The translations under genes and the position numbers were made by a program. DNA of 64,000 nt from Rhodocytophaga aerolata (GTDB lineage: Bacteria; Bacteroidota; Bacteroidia; Cytophagales; 172606-1), in NCBI RefSeq assembly GCF_030503435.1, contig NZ_JAUKPO010000002.1, positions 1 through 64,000 of the forward strand, read 5' to 3'. Below are positions 26,014 to 34,979 of the stretch, in pieces (position 1 is the first letter of the stretch; each line of letters begins with the position of its first letter). Under the pieces are notes generated by a model, which was not told where the DNA came from, did no database searches, and saw only the letters and a program-made list of their open reading frames with translations.

Positions 26014-28134
26014 CTATCTGGGGAAGACATTCGCAAGGCCGCCATCCACATTGAGCATGTTTCCGGTAGATTTGCTTAATAGGCCACCTACAAACGCATA
26101 GCAGGCATTGGCTATATCTTCCGGTAAGATAATTTCATTGAGCAGTGTCCGCTTAGCATAATAAGAAGGCAATTCTTCTACCGTAATGCCATAGGCTTTG
26201 GCCCGCCCTTCTGCCCATCCGCCTTGCCATATTTTACTATCGGCAATTACGGCATCCGGATTTACTATATTTACGCGGATTTTCTCAGGCCCCAGTTCAG
26301 CAGCCATCAGGCGGCTCATATGCATTTGTGCAGCTTTTACCGAGCCATAAGCCACATTATTAGGGCCGGCCATTAAGCCATTTTTGCTTACAATGTTCAG
26401 TATATCGCCACCTAACTGTTGTTTGCGCAGTACTTCCACGCCATACTTACTTACAATGAATTGGCCTTTCTGCATTACATTGTAGAGTAAAGCCCAGTCT
26501 TGTTCGGTATGTTCGGTTAAAGGCTTGGATACGCTTAATCCGGCGCAATTCACAATAATATCTACCCCACCAAAAGCCAGAGCCGATGCATTAAAGGCTT
26601 TTTCTACAGTTTCTGCGGACGTTACATCCAGGTGTACAGCTGATACGGCATCTTTTCCAAAGCTTTTCAGAAATTCAACATTGGCACTTTCCAGACGTTC
26701 GGCATCATTATCATTCAATAGAACACAAGCACCTTCTTCTATAAATTTTTTGGCAATGGCTTTTCCAATGCCGCCTCCACTACCAGTGATTAGGGCTATT
26801 TTACCGGATAAGGATTTAGGCTTGGGCATCCGTTGCAACTTGGCTTCTTCCAGTAACCAGTATTCAATATTAAAGGCTTCCTGCGGTTCCAGAGCTACAT
26901 ATTCCGACACAGCCTCTGCGCCCTTCATTACATTAATGGCATTGATGTAAAACTCACTGGCTACCCGGGCTGTCTGTTTGTCTTTGGCAAAACTGAACAT
27001 GCCCACACCCGGATACAAAATAATTACCGGATTGGCGTCGCGTACAGCCGGGCTGTTGGGGTGTTTACATTTCTCATAATAGTTTTTATACATTACCCGG
27101 TACGACTCAAAAGCAGGCTCCAGTTTAGACCGGACAGCTTTTGCATCTGACAAGTTTTCGTCTGGTTGCAAGGTAAGTACTAGGGGGCTGATTTTTGTAC
27201 GTAAAAAATGATCCGGGCAGGATGTACCCAGAGGGGCCAGTTTATCTATATCATGCGAGTTAATAAACTCCAGTACTCTGGCATCGTCTGTAAAATGGCC
27301 AATCATACGGGTTTCGGAAGAACACAGGCCACGCAGTACAGGAGCCAAAGCCGCTGCTTGCTCTTTACGCTTCTCGGCGGGTAGGGGCTTCGAACGCCAT
27401 CCACCAAACACCGGACGCTTTTTGTTATAGTTATCCTGCAAATAGGCAGAATACCGTTCAATTACCTCCAGGGTATTAACATAGCTTTCGTAAGCCGTAT
27501 TTCCCCAGGTAAACAGGCCATGGCCGCCCAGCATAATACCCCGCAGGTTCGGGCTTTCTTTAATACAGGCTTCCAGCTTCAGCCCCAGATCAAACCCTGG
27601 TCGTTGCCAGTCTACCCAGCCTATTTGTCCGCTAAACAGTTCGTGGTTAATTTGCTTGCCCTCTTTGCTGGCCGCTATGGCAATAGCAGCATCCGGATGT
27701 AAATGGTCTATATGCTTATAGGGCAAAAAGGCGTGAAGTGGTGTATCTATAGAAGGAGCTTTGGATTTAAGGTCGTAAATGCTGTGATTAAAAAGCTCTA
27801 CCATCTCGTCTTCGTACTGCAATCCGCGGTATACTTTTTTCAAACTAAGCAAACGGTCCAGATATAAACCCGCCAACCCACTTTTCTTGAGTGTACCCAA
27901 ATCACCACCAGACCCTTTTATCCACATTACATCTACTGGCTGTCCAGTTAAGGGGTCCTTTTCTACCGTTTTAGCACTAGTGTTCCCTCCTCCATAATTT
28001 GTCAATCGCAAATCAGCCCCCAGGAGATTAGAGCGGTAGATTAGTAAAGCTACTTCATCCTGACCCAAGGATGCTGCATATTCCTCATCCCACAAGTAGC
28101 TTACATATTTAAAATGTGATTGTATGTTTTGCAT
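26014..28134 (-). CDS. rhaEW: Bifunctional rhamnulose-1-phosphate aldolase / short-chain dehydrogenase
   Basis: This 706-residue fusion has an N-terminal class II aldolase/adducin domain (about 20-390), with DLRLTNYGGGNTSAK, DTPLHAFLPYKHIDHLHPDAAIAIA and GIMLGGHGLFTWG carrying the metal-binding histidines. The C-terminal short-chain dehydrogenase domain (about 430-706) has the glycine motif TGSGGGIGKA, the NCAGLS motif and the catalytic YGSVK. The known fusion of this type splits L-rhamnulose-1-phosphate into DHAP and L-lactaldehyde and oxidises the latter to L-lactate. The divergent regulator upstream and the kinase downstream support a deoxysugar role. The lutABC cluster at 58.5-61.3 kb could process the lactate produced. 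Confidence 0.88.
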   Translation of the reverse strand: MQNIQSHFKYVSYLWDEEYAASLGQDEVALLIYRSNLLGADLRLTNYGGGNTSAKTVEKDPLTGQPVDVMWIKGSGGDLGTLKKSGLAGLYLDRLLSLKKVYRGLQYEDEMVELFNHSIYDLKSKAPSIDTPLHAFLPYKHIDHLHPDAAIAIAASKEGKQINHELFSGQIGWVDWQRPGFDLGLKLEACIKESPNLRGIMLGGHGLFTWGNTAYESYVNTLEVIERYSAYLQDNYNKKRPVFGGWRSKPLPAEKRKEQAAALAPVLRGLCSSETRMIGHFTDDARVLEFINSHDIDKLAPLGTSCPDHFLRTKISPLVLTLQPDENLSDAKAVRSKLEPAFESYRVMYKNYYEKCKHPNSPAVRDANPVIILYPGVGMFSFAKDKQTARVASEFYINAINVMKGAEAVSEYVALEPQEAFNIEYWLLEEAKLQRMPKPKSLSGKIALITGSGGGIGKAIAKKFIEEGACVLLNDNDAERLESANVEFLKSFGKDAVSAVHLDVTSAETVEKAFNASALAFGGVDIIVNCAGLSVSKPLTEHTEQDWALLYNVMQKGQFIVSKYGVEVLRKQQLGGDILNIVSKNGLMAGPNNVAYGSVKAAQMHMSRLMAAELGPEKIRVNIVNPDAVIADSKIWQGGWAEGRAKAYGITVEELPSYYAKRTLLNEIILPEDIANACYAFVGGLLSKSTGNMLNVDGGLANVFPR

Positions 28135-28192
28135 AACAATAAAGGGTTTGTTAGAAAGTTATATGGCAAATTCAATAATATTTATTACTTTT

Positions 28193-28210
28193 CCTTCCTG
28201 TACCTTCCTG
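28193..28210 (-). promoter_or_regulatory. Candidate GntR operator between aldolase and regulator genes
   Basis: CCTTCCTGTACCTTCCTG (plus strand) is a tandem CCTTCCTG repeat with 10-bp period in the 250-bp divergent intergenic region, 59 bp upstream of the aldolase start. A near copy stands at 24426-24443 upstream of susC. A promoter-like TGAATTTG lies between this site and the aldolase start on the minus strand. The location suits a regulator controlling the divergent genes. Confidence 0.45.
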
Positions 28211-28384
28211 CCTTTTCGAAAATTTTGTCTCAGGGCAAAAGGTCTTGTCTATAAAACACTGTTATTCAATAGGTAGCGTATCTTTTTTTGCCCGCATTTT
28301 ATAGATCAGGAAGATTTTTACGTTGCTAGTTAATAGTTTTAACCTGTTTTTCAGCTTTTTTATTACAGTAACTTATTAAATACT

Positions 28385-29407
28385 ATGTATCAGCTTAAGT
28401 TAAACCCCTCCGACAAAAAGCCCAAATACAAACAAATTGTTGAGTCTATTATTGATGACATTGAAAAAACGGTACTAAAGAACAACGAACAACTGCCTTC
28501 TATTAGTGAACTGAGTGAAGAGTACTACCTGGCCCGCGACACTGTTGAAAAAGCCTACAAAGAGCTTAAAGAACGGGGCTATATTACGTCTGTGCAAGGT
28601 AAAGGTTTTTATGTGGAAAAAAATACAACCAATAAACTCAAGATACTGCTGGTATTCAATAAACTGAGTTCGTACAAAAAAATAATTTATTACTCCTTCC
28701 TAAAAACACTTGGCGACAAAGCAAAAGTAGATCTGCAAATTCACCATTACAATGCTACCCTGTTTAAAGAAATTATTGAGAATAACCTGGGCAAGTACAA
28801 CTACTATGTAATTATGCCTCATTTCTTCCAGGATGTAGACAAAGTAGATTACCTGAAAATCATTAAAAGCATACCTACCGATGAACTGGTGCTCCTGGAC
28901 AAAAACTTGCCTGGGCTCAAAACCGATCACCTGGCCGTTTACCAGGATTTTGAGAAGGATATTTACATGGCTCTGGAGTCGGCTATTGACTTGCTGGAAA
29001 AATATAAAAAGCTTGTACTGGTTTTTCCAAGGGAGACTAACTATCCATTTAATTATCCCATAGAGATTGTACAGGGCTTCTGTCTGTTCTGCATTGAATA
29101 CAACAAGGAATTTGACATTGTGGAAACGGCGTATGACCAGATTATCTATCCTGGTACGGCTTATATTACCGTAGAAGAAACCGACCTGGCTGAACTGATA
29201 AAAAAAGTACGGCAATCCAGTTACCTGCTTGGCCGCGAAATTGGTATTCTTTCATTCAACGACACCACGCTAAAAGAACTACTTTCCATTACGGTAATGA
29301 CTACCGACTTTGAAACCATGGGACGTATGACGGCTGCTTTGCTGTTAGAAAAAAAACGCATACAGATTAAAAATACCTTCTCCATGATCAGGCGTACTTC
29401 TTTGTAG
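28385..29407 (+). CDS. GntR-family regulator with LacI-type sugar-sensing domain
   Basis: This 340-residue regulator has an N-terminal GntR winged helix (about residues 10-78). The recognition region LPSISELSEEYYLARDTVEKAYKELKERGYI is followed by the wing VQGKGFYV. A periplasmic-binding-protein-like effector domain resembling LacI family C-termini follows (about 85-340, with EIGILSFNDTTLKELL and TTDFETMGRMTAALLLEKK). This GntR-LacI hybrid layout is common in Bacteroidetes sugar loci. It is divergent from the aldolase gene, and the tandem CCTTCCTG motif at 28193, with its copy at 24426, is its likely operator. The effector is inferred to be rhamnose or a pathway intermediate. Confidence 0.87.
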   Translation: MYQLKLNPSDKKPKYKQIVESIIDDIEKTVLKNNEQLPSISELSEEYYLARDTVEKAYKELKERGYITSVQGKGFYVEKNTTNKLKILLVFNKLSSYKKIIYYSFLKTLGDKAKVDLQIHHYNATLFKEIIENNLGKYNYYVIMPHFFQDVDKVDYLKIIKSIPTDELVLLDKNLPGLKTDHLAVYQDFEKDIYMALESAIDLLEKYKKLVLVFPRETNYPFNYPIEIVQGFCLFCIEYNKEFDIVETAYDQIIYPGTAYITVEETDLAELIKKVRQSSYLLGREIGILSFNDTTLKELLSITVMTTDFETMGRMTAALLLEKKRIQIKNTFSMIRRTSL

Positions 29408-29461
29408 CCAGTAGCCTTTTGCAATAGCCAAATGAGTAAAATAAACTAGTTTATCTATACT

Positions 29462-29508
29462 AAAATCCTTCGGATGTTCCAACACACTTGGATGCTTCGA
29501 AGGATTTT
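29462..29508 (+). terminator. Terminator after the GntR regulator
   Basis: AAAATCCTTCG (29462-29472) pairs perfectly with CGAAGGATTTT (29498-29508). Inside it, TCCAA (29478-29482) pairs with TTGGA (29488-29492). The sequence TTTTCCTTTT follows. It separates the rhamnose regulator from the retron operon. Confidence 0.7.
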
Positions 29509-29582
29509 CCTTTTACGTAGTGTAAAAACTCAGCCGAAATTTTTATCTATCTGCCTGATGACAGTTTAGTGGCTTACTTAAG

Positions 29583-29612
29583 TTGTTGCAGGAATATATT
29601 CTGCTTATTTTG
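29583..29612 (+). promoter_or_regulatory. Candidate Bacteroidetes-type promoter of the retron protein operon
   Basis: TTG at 29583-29585, a 19-nt spacer, then TTATTTTG at 29605-29612 fits the TTG...TAnnTTTG pattern with one mismatch in the -7 element. The WGR gene starts 19 nt further on. Motif matching alone is weak evidence. Confidence 0.35.
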
Positions 29613-29631
29613 GAAAGCATAAGATGTATCT

Positions 29632-32600
29632 ATGAAACTAATTGAGCAGATCAGTCTGTGGAACCGGGAAGGCAGTTCCGATAAAGTGTATGAGGTAGAT
29701 TTATGGGAGACAAGCCCTAATCAGTACGTAGTTAATTTCCGGTATGGCCGCAGAGGTGCTCCATTGAAAGATGGCACCAAAACTACCTTGCCAGTTTCCC
29801 TAACCGATGGCATACGTATTTTTAACCAGCTGGTGAATGAAAAGAAAAAAGGAGGTTATCAGCAGGCAGCCCATTTTAAAGCTAGCGAAACTGAAGCTGC
29901 CAGCCTCCCTCCATCAGGTATTCCTACTGGCGAAGCAACTACGGATAAAAGAAGTGTTATTATAAGTTCTTTGCAAAAAGCTGCGCAGCCTTCCTTTAAC
30001 GATAAGAAGTGGCCACTTTCACGGATTATCTGGCGGGCAGGCGAATTAAAAATTAAAGAAGCTACGCCCCTGCTTATTCCACTGTTGTTGAAAAGTGATG
30101 CCTTGCAGCAATATTGTATATGCTGGTCGCTGGGCAGGTGCGGCGATGCGGCTGCAATTCCGGTACTGGAACAAGTCTATCAGGCAGCAGCTACTAAAGA
30201 CTTTGTCAGAAGAATGGCCTTCACCAGTATACTAGCGTTAGAGAACGATGCTCATAAACGCCGTATACTAGCCAATAACTGGGTACAGAATATATCCTCT
30301 TTTCTGGAGAAGGCTTCTACAGGCCGCGAACAGCAAAGCGGACAAGAGAGCGGTGGTTTCTCCGCATTCTGGCGCAAAACCTCCGGGCAAATGGCGAATC
30401 CCACCCCTTCTGAGCAGCCTGGTGTAGATCCAGTATTGGAAAAAATAAGCACAAGCCTGAAACAAGCTATTGAAAGCGGAAAAGATGGGGCGCTAGCTGA
30501 CATATTGAAACCGGTCATGGGCAAAGATATTACCTACAGCATTCTGGAAAGTATGTACCTGTTTTCTGTAGATTTTCCAAAGATAAGGCCTGCGGTTATT
30601 TATTTTTTACAGACAATTCCTTTTAAGCCGGGTTCATTTAAAACGGTTAGGCACATTTTTAAAACTGCCGAGTTCCGGGAAGATGCTGATATATTCGCTT
30701 TGTTACTTTACCGTATAGAAAAAGAAAAACCCTATTTTGCTTACGGCTATAGCCGCGAATATGGCGTACGTGATGCATCCTATAATTATATTCAGAGTCC
30801 GGTAAAGGAACTGCAAAAACCCAATGCCAGATTAGCCTACTCCAAGCTAACATCAGATTACTTTAAAAGAAGAGGCTGGCGTACCTTGCGAATCTTAGGA
30901 GAAGATGGTCAGGAAGCTTATATCTCTATGGCTTCTGCTGTATTGCTAAGTATTTCGGATACCAAAGATAAAGCGGCCGCCAGAGAAGCACGTACGGATA
31001 CCTGGCACTACGACTCTCAAACTCGCCGGCACACACAGCATGTAACCATTACTCAGTATGACACGTATGCCAACTGGCTAACATTTAATTATATTCTGTA
31101 TCAGAATAGCCCCAGGTATGAGTTAAAGCAAAATAACAAAGCCTGGCGTTGTAAAGAGGGCTATCTTCCCGGACAACCAGCACCAGACCAACGAGAAGAG
31201 GCATTTCCGGAATTGTGGGATAAATACCCTAAAGCTTTGTTGCATCTGCTTCTAACCAGCGATAACAACCGGGTACATGAATTTGCCGTCAGAGCATTAA
31301 AAGGCCGAACAGATTTGAAAGAGCTGATGGATTTAGATACATTGGTACAGTTGCTTTCCAGGCCTCATCCGGAAACTGTAAAACTGGCCTTAGCGGTAGT
31401 TAATTACTTCTATAACCCACAAAATCCCAACCTGAAATTAATCCGGATGCTGATTCATAGTCCATTACCAGAAGCCCATTTGCTGGTACAACAGTGGATA
31501 GAAGCCCAGCCGGAATACTTCCTGAGAAAGACACTTATTTTTGCTGATCTTATTGTTAATCCCTATGAGGAGATATGGGTATGGGTGAGACAGAAACTAG
31601 CAACTACTCCCTGGGAAGAAGAAAATGCCAAGATGCTGGCAGGCCGGGTAATTGCTGAACTACTAGCATTGCCCGCAGATAATGAGCTAGCCAATATAGC
31701 TGCTGCCGGGGCCGCCCAGACACTGCTTGATTTCTTCTTACCTTTATTAGAGGAAATAAATCTCGACGTGGCGCAAGACCTGCTCAAGCATCCGCTACCA
31801 GGTGTGCAAACCCTTGGTGCTGTTATATTGCTGCATCACCGCACAGCGCCAGAGCATCTACCGGCAGGTTTACTTTCATCTCTGATCCAATCTACCGTGC
31901 CTGCTGTACGGGAAGCCGGCATTAAATTGTTCGGGAAGTTGCCGGAATCTACGCTGCTGGGAAGTTTTGAGTTGATTACTGCATTTTGCCTCTCACCATT
32001 TGCCGAAATCAGAAAAGCCATTAGGCCCACAGTAGCTACGTTGGCTACAACACATGATGATTTTGGCAAACAACTGCTTTTTCAACTGCTCCCTTTTCTT
32101 CAACATAAAGAAACCTATGCAGGTTTGCAAGAGGATTTATATACATTATTCACCACCGTCTTGCATCCTTATCTGGTAGAAATAAACCAGGAGCAGGCAC
32201 TACAAATGCTGCATGCAGGCAAAGGGATGACCCAGCAGTTAGGGTTGTTTCTGTTGACAAAGTATATCAATCCAGCTAACTTAACTGTTCGCCAGATTGT
32301 ACGGATGGCCAGTCATGAGACGTTAGCTGTAAGGCAGTGGAGCTGGCAAACCTATACAAATGATCCTGCCCGTATGCGTTCTGATGCCGAAGAAGCTCTC
32401 CGGATTCTGGATGCCAGATGGGAAGACTCCCGGCAATTTGCTTTTGACTTTTTCCGCACCCATTTCACTGCAGACGAATGGACACCTACACTCTTGATCA
32501 GCGTATGCGATAGCACCCGGCCCGATGTGCAAAGTTTTGGCCGGGAACTGATAACCAAGTTCTTTAACGAAGAAAACGGAGAAACCTATCTTTTGCAACT

Positions 32601-32961
32601 CAGTCAGCATCCGGTACAAACGGTGCAAGTATTTGCTACGAATTTTCTGGAGCAGTTTGCCACCGATAATCTGCAAAACATAACGCAATTGGAATATTAT
32701 TTTACTACTGTACTTTCTCAGGTAAACCGTTCTGGGGCGGCTAAAGCCAGAATATTTAGTTTTCTGCGTAAAGAAGCCTTAAAACACCAGACGATTGCCC
32801 AGCTTATTACCGATCTTATGGCCCGTCAGTCGGTAACCATGGCCGTAGCCGATAAAGCGGCCTGCATTGAAATTATGCGGGATTTGTCAAAAAAATATCC
32901 TGAACTTCAGATGCCGCTTGTCATCAAAAATGTAGCAGCCCGGCAGGTAGCTGTGAAATAA
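29632..32961 (+). CDS. WGR-domain and HEAT/ARM-repeat protein, retron accessory component
   Basis: This 1109-residue protein opens with a WGR domain (about 1-85: KVYEVDLWETSPNQYVVNFRYGRRG, with the signature tryptophan replaced by tyrosine, then FNQLVNEKKKGGY). Most of the rest is HEAT/armadillo-like alpha-helical repeats, for example ILEQVYQAAATKDFVRRMAFTSIL-like units and the series from about residue 560 to 1090. A short Gly/Ser-rich stretch lies near 230-260. WGR domains elsewhere contact DNA ends or regulate catalytic domains (PARP). Helical repeats usually serve as protein or nucleic acid scaffolds. No catalytic motif was recognised. It is followed at 28 bp by the SWIM gene and then the msr-msd RNA and reverse transcriptase. 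I recall this WGR/ARM plus SWIM plus RT set as retron type XIII. Confidence 0.9.
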   Translation: MKLIEQISLWNREGSSDKVYEVDLWETSPNQYVVNFRYGRRGAPLKDGTKTTLPVSLTDGIRIFNQLVNEKKKGGYQQAAHFKASETEAASLPPSGIPTGEATTDKRSVIISSLQKAAQPSFNDKKWPLSRIIWRAGELKIKEATPLLIPLLLKSDALQQYCICWSLGRCGDAAAIPVLEQVYQAAATKDFVRRMAFTSILALENDAHKRRILANNWVQNISSFLEKASTGREQQSGQESGGFSAFWRKTSGQMANPTPSEQPGVDPVLEKISTSLKQAIESGKDGALADILKPVMGKDITYSILESMYLFSVDFPKIRPAVIYFLQTIPFKPGSFKTVRHIFKTAEFREDADIFALLLYRIEKEKPYFAYGYSREYGVRDASYNYIQSPVKELQKPNARLAYSKLTSDYFKRRGWRTLRILGEDGQEAYISMASAVLLSISDTKDKAAAREARTDTWHYDSQTRRHTQHVTITQYDTYANWLTFNYILYQNSPRYELKQNNKAWRCKEGYLPGQPAPDQREEAFPELWDKYPKALLHLLLTSDNNRVHEFAVRALKGRTDLKELMDLDTLVQLLSRPHPETVKLALAVVNYFYNPQNPNLKLIRMLIHSPLPEAHLLVQQWIEAQPEYFLRKTLIFADLIVNPYEEIWVWVRQKLATTPWEEENAKMLAGRVIAELLALPADNELANIAAAGAAQTLLDFFLPLLEEINLDVAQDLLKHPLPGVQTLGAVILLHHRTAPEHLPAGLLSSLIQSTVPAVREAGIKLFGKLPESTLLGSFELITAFCLSPFAEIRKAIRPTVATLATTHDDFGKQLLFQLLPFLQHKETYAGLQEDLYTLFTTVLHPYLVEINQEQALQMLHAGKGMTQQLGLFLLTKYINPANLTVRQIVRMASHETLAVRQWSWQTYTNDPARMRSDAEEALRILDARWEDSRQFAFDFFRTHFTADEWTPTLLISVCDSTRPDVQSFGRELITKFFNEENGETYLLQLSQHPVQTVQVFATNFLEQFATDNLQNITQLEYYFTTVLSQVNRSGAAKARIFSFLRKEALKHQTIAQLITDLMARQSVTMAVADKAACIEIMRDLSKKYPELQMPLVIKNVAARQVAVK

Positions 32962-32989
32962 AGGACAATGAACAATAACTACTAATCTT

Positions 32990-34651
32990 ATGCTTTTCGA
33001 TTATAAATTTCATGGCAGCACTTCTGTAGAAAGTAATGCCCACGCTACCCAAATGTCCTTTGCACCGGATGTATCCAGGGAGCCTACGTATTTTATTGGA
33101 ACACTGGCAAAAAACATTGCTTTCCGGGAAGCTATTTCGGCACTGAATGGGGTAGTAGTATCTGATTTGCGGTTTAAACCCAAAGACAAAACAGAATACA
33201 AGGCGTGGGCAGCTCAGCAGGAACTGGCCTGGCTGGCACAATTTACGGCACACCAACCAGAGGTAGAAGCTAAAATCAATACGATTAAAGAAGAACTAAG
33301 CACGATTGGTAAAACCCGCGAAACAGTATTGGGTCCGTACTACAAAGCCCGCAGAAAATATTTTGATTACTTGTATGAGAAAGAAAAGGATTTCTGGTTT
33401 GTGCTGGACCCAGTTATTACTGTACATCCTGACGAAGTATTTTTTGAATGCTTTAGCCAGGATGAATCTACCTATGGTAAGTTAGGCTGTAACTACGAAG
33501 TATTTAAAAATATACAAGAATTCGCTTGTGGCACAACCAATATAGATTATTCTGCTGCGCTGTACAATGAATTTCAAAAAATCAGAGACTACAAAGAAAC
33601 GCAATTTACGGTTGAGCCTGCTGGTTTCAAGGTGCAAACAGCCAAAGAAGATGATTATACAGAAGTAAAAATAGATTTGCCAGATAGCTGGGTACGGGGA
33701 TTTCTGCAGGTAAGTTCTGCCATGACATTACCCGCCCGAACGTTTGACCTGCATCCGATGGATGTACATAATATCTGTTATGTGTTACGCCGGCAGAAAG
33801 AAAAAACCGGTCCCCGTTCTATCCGCTTCATCCTAAGGCCAGGACAGCCAGTGGTATTACAAGTTGATCCCTGGAATTATAGAATTACCTGTCACCGCTC
33901 GATTTATCAGGGTACCGAAGCAGATGAAATACGCCTCTGGGGCCGCCGCCGGTTACTTATTCTAGAAAGGCTTATTCCCCTGACACAAAAATTTACGGTA
34001 CATGTATTGGGTAGTGGTATGCCATCGTTTTTTATTGCCGATTTAGGCCATATGAATTTTACCCTGGGTTTATCCGGCTGGACAGCCAATGACTGGTCCA
34101 GGGCAGGCAACTTTGATTTAATGGCCCCTAGGGCACAGGTAGACAATTTTACGAAGGAGTTAGTATTTAAATCGTTGCGGGAAACCTGGCAGGAAAGTTC
34201 GCAATCATTAGCTAAACGATTAAATCTGGAGAAAAAACTGGTAGAAGGTGCACTCGCAGCCTATACACAAGCCGGGCGGGTAATTTATGATTTAGATAAA
34301 AAAATATACCGCTTACGGGAATTAAGCCGCGACCCACTTCCTATGGATAAACTCCGTTTCGACAATCCACGAGAGGCTACTGCTACTGAACTAGTGAACA
34401 ACAAGCGGGTAACAGTAAAAGTAGAAATTTTATCCGATGGCACTACAGAACTTACAGGCACTGTAAAAGAGCAAAATCAATTGCTCCGTCCTTCCCTGGT
34501 TATAGATGCTGATGAACGGATGACACAAGCTACTTGTACTTGCTACTTTTACTCACAAAATAAGCTTTTTAAAGGTCCTTGTGAACATATATTGGCGTTA
34601 AGAATAGCCCATACTAAGGAGCATTGGTGGGCCAAGTGGATGCCTAATTAA
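32990..34651 (+). CDS. SWIM zinc-finger protein, retron accessory component
   Basis: This 553-residue protein has a C-terminal SWIM zinc finger with C516-x-C518 and C531-x-H533 (CTC...GPCEH), a motif proposed to bind DNA or protein. The N-terminal 500 residues contain no enzyme motif I recognise. A basic, coiled segment (TINTIKEELSTIGKTRETVLGPYYKARRKYFDYLYEKEKDFW region, about 85-140) and a beta-rich middle (about 200-370) can be seen. A winged-helix-like segment (KSLRETWQESSQSLAKRLNLEKKLVEGALAAYTQAGRVIYD) lies around 385-430. It starts 28 bp after the WGR/HEAT gene, so the two are co-transcribed. Together with the adjacent RNA and RT it would be the effector part of a tripartite retron defence system; the mechanism is unknown. 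Confidence 0.9.
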   Translation: MLFDYKFHGSTSVESNAHATQMSFAPDVSREPTYFIGTLAKNIAFREAISALNGVVVSDLRFKPKDKTEYKAWAAQQELAWLAQFTAHQPEVEAKINTIKEELSTIGKTRETVLGPYYKARRKYFDYLYEKEKDFWFVLDPVITVHPDEVFFECFSQDESTYGKLGCNYEVFKNIQEFACGTTNIDYSAALYNEFQKIRDYKETQFTVEPAGFKVQTAKEDDYTEVKIDLPDSWVRGFLQVSSAMTLPARTFDLHPMDVHNICYVLRRQKEKTGPRSIRFILRPGQPVVLQVDPWNYRITCHRSIYQGTEADEIRLWGRRRLLILERLIPLTQKFTVHVLGSGMPSFFIADLGHMNFTLGLSGWTANDWSRAGNFDLMAPRAQVDNFTKELVFKSLRETWQESSQSLAKRLNLEKKLVEGALAAYTQAGRVIYDLDKKIYRLRELSRDPLPMDKLRFDNPREATATELVNNKRVTVKVEILSDGTTELTGTVKEQNQLLRPSLVIDADERMTQATCTCYFYSQNKLFKGPCEHILALRIAHTKEHWWAKWMPN

Positions 34652-34700
34652 CAAGACAATAATTTCATTACATTTTCATACATCTTCTACTGCATACGGA

Positions 34701-34730
34701 TTTGTTTTTCATTTAAAAACTTTACATTTT
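34701..34730 (+). promoter_or_regulatory. Candidate promoter for the retron msr-msd RNA
   Basis: TTTG at 34701-34704, an 18-nt spacer, then TACATTTT at 34723-34730 matches the Bacteroidetes TTTG...TAnnTTTG promoter with one mismatch. The expected start point, a few nucleotides downstream, coincides with the first base of the a1 repeat at 34737. This agreement of two independent signals makes the site more credible than either alone. Confidence 0.5.
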
Positions 34731-34736
34731 TAACCC

Positions 34737-34966
34737 AAAGCAGTGAGATAACTAACTCAAGACCTTGCAAACCGGGCGGTGTATCGCCGCCCATGTTTAC
34801 AGACTACACTTACGTCACAGGCTTGCTCTTTACTATTGCCGGTAGGCATGGTATATGAGATTACGGTGTGACTTCAGGAAGTTAATGCTCATATACCATG
34901 CCTACCGGCTTCGAGTTGAGCATTCCCGTCCACAGAATGTACGAAGGTTTAGTTACTCACTGCTTT
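34737..34966 (+). ncRNA. Retron msr-msd non-coding RNA
   Basis: The 328-bp gap between the SWIM and RT genes holds a complete retron RNA layout. The ends are complementary: a1 (34737-34755, AAAGCAGTGAGATAACTAA) pairs with a2 (34949-34966, TTAGTTACTCACTGCTTT) over 18 bp with one bulged A at 34748. The msr part has a hairpin with GGGCGG (34774-34779) and CCGCCC (34787-34792), extended by AAAC (34769) with GTTT (34795). The msd part has a perfect 22-bp stem (34838-34859 with 34888-34909) and a 28-nt apical region. The RNA ends 13 nt before the RT start. The branching guanosine is not obvious because the bases after a1 read CTCAAG. In known retrons this RNA templates a branched multicopy single-stranded DNA. 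Confidence 0.88.
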
Positions 34967-34979
34967 TTTAGTATCTTTT

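Noticed and set aside
34838-34909. Intrinsic terminator after the SWIM gene
   Set aside because: The 22-bp stem has no T-run after it, has a 28-nt loop, and lies inside the a1/a2 complementarity before an RT gene, so the retron msd explanation is better.
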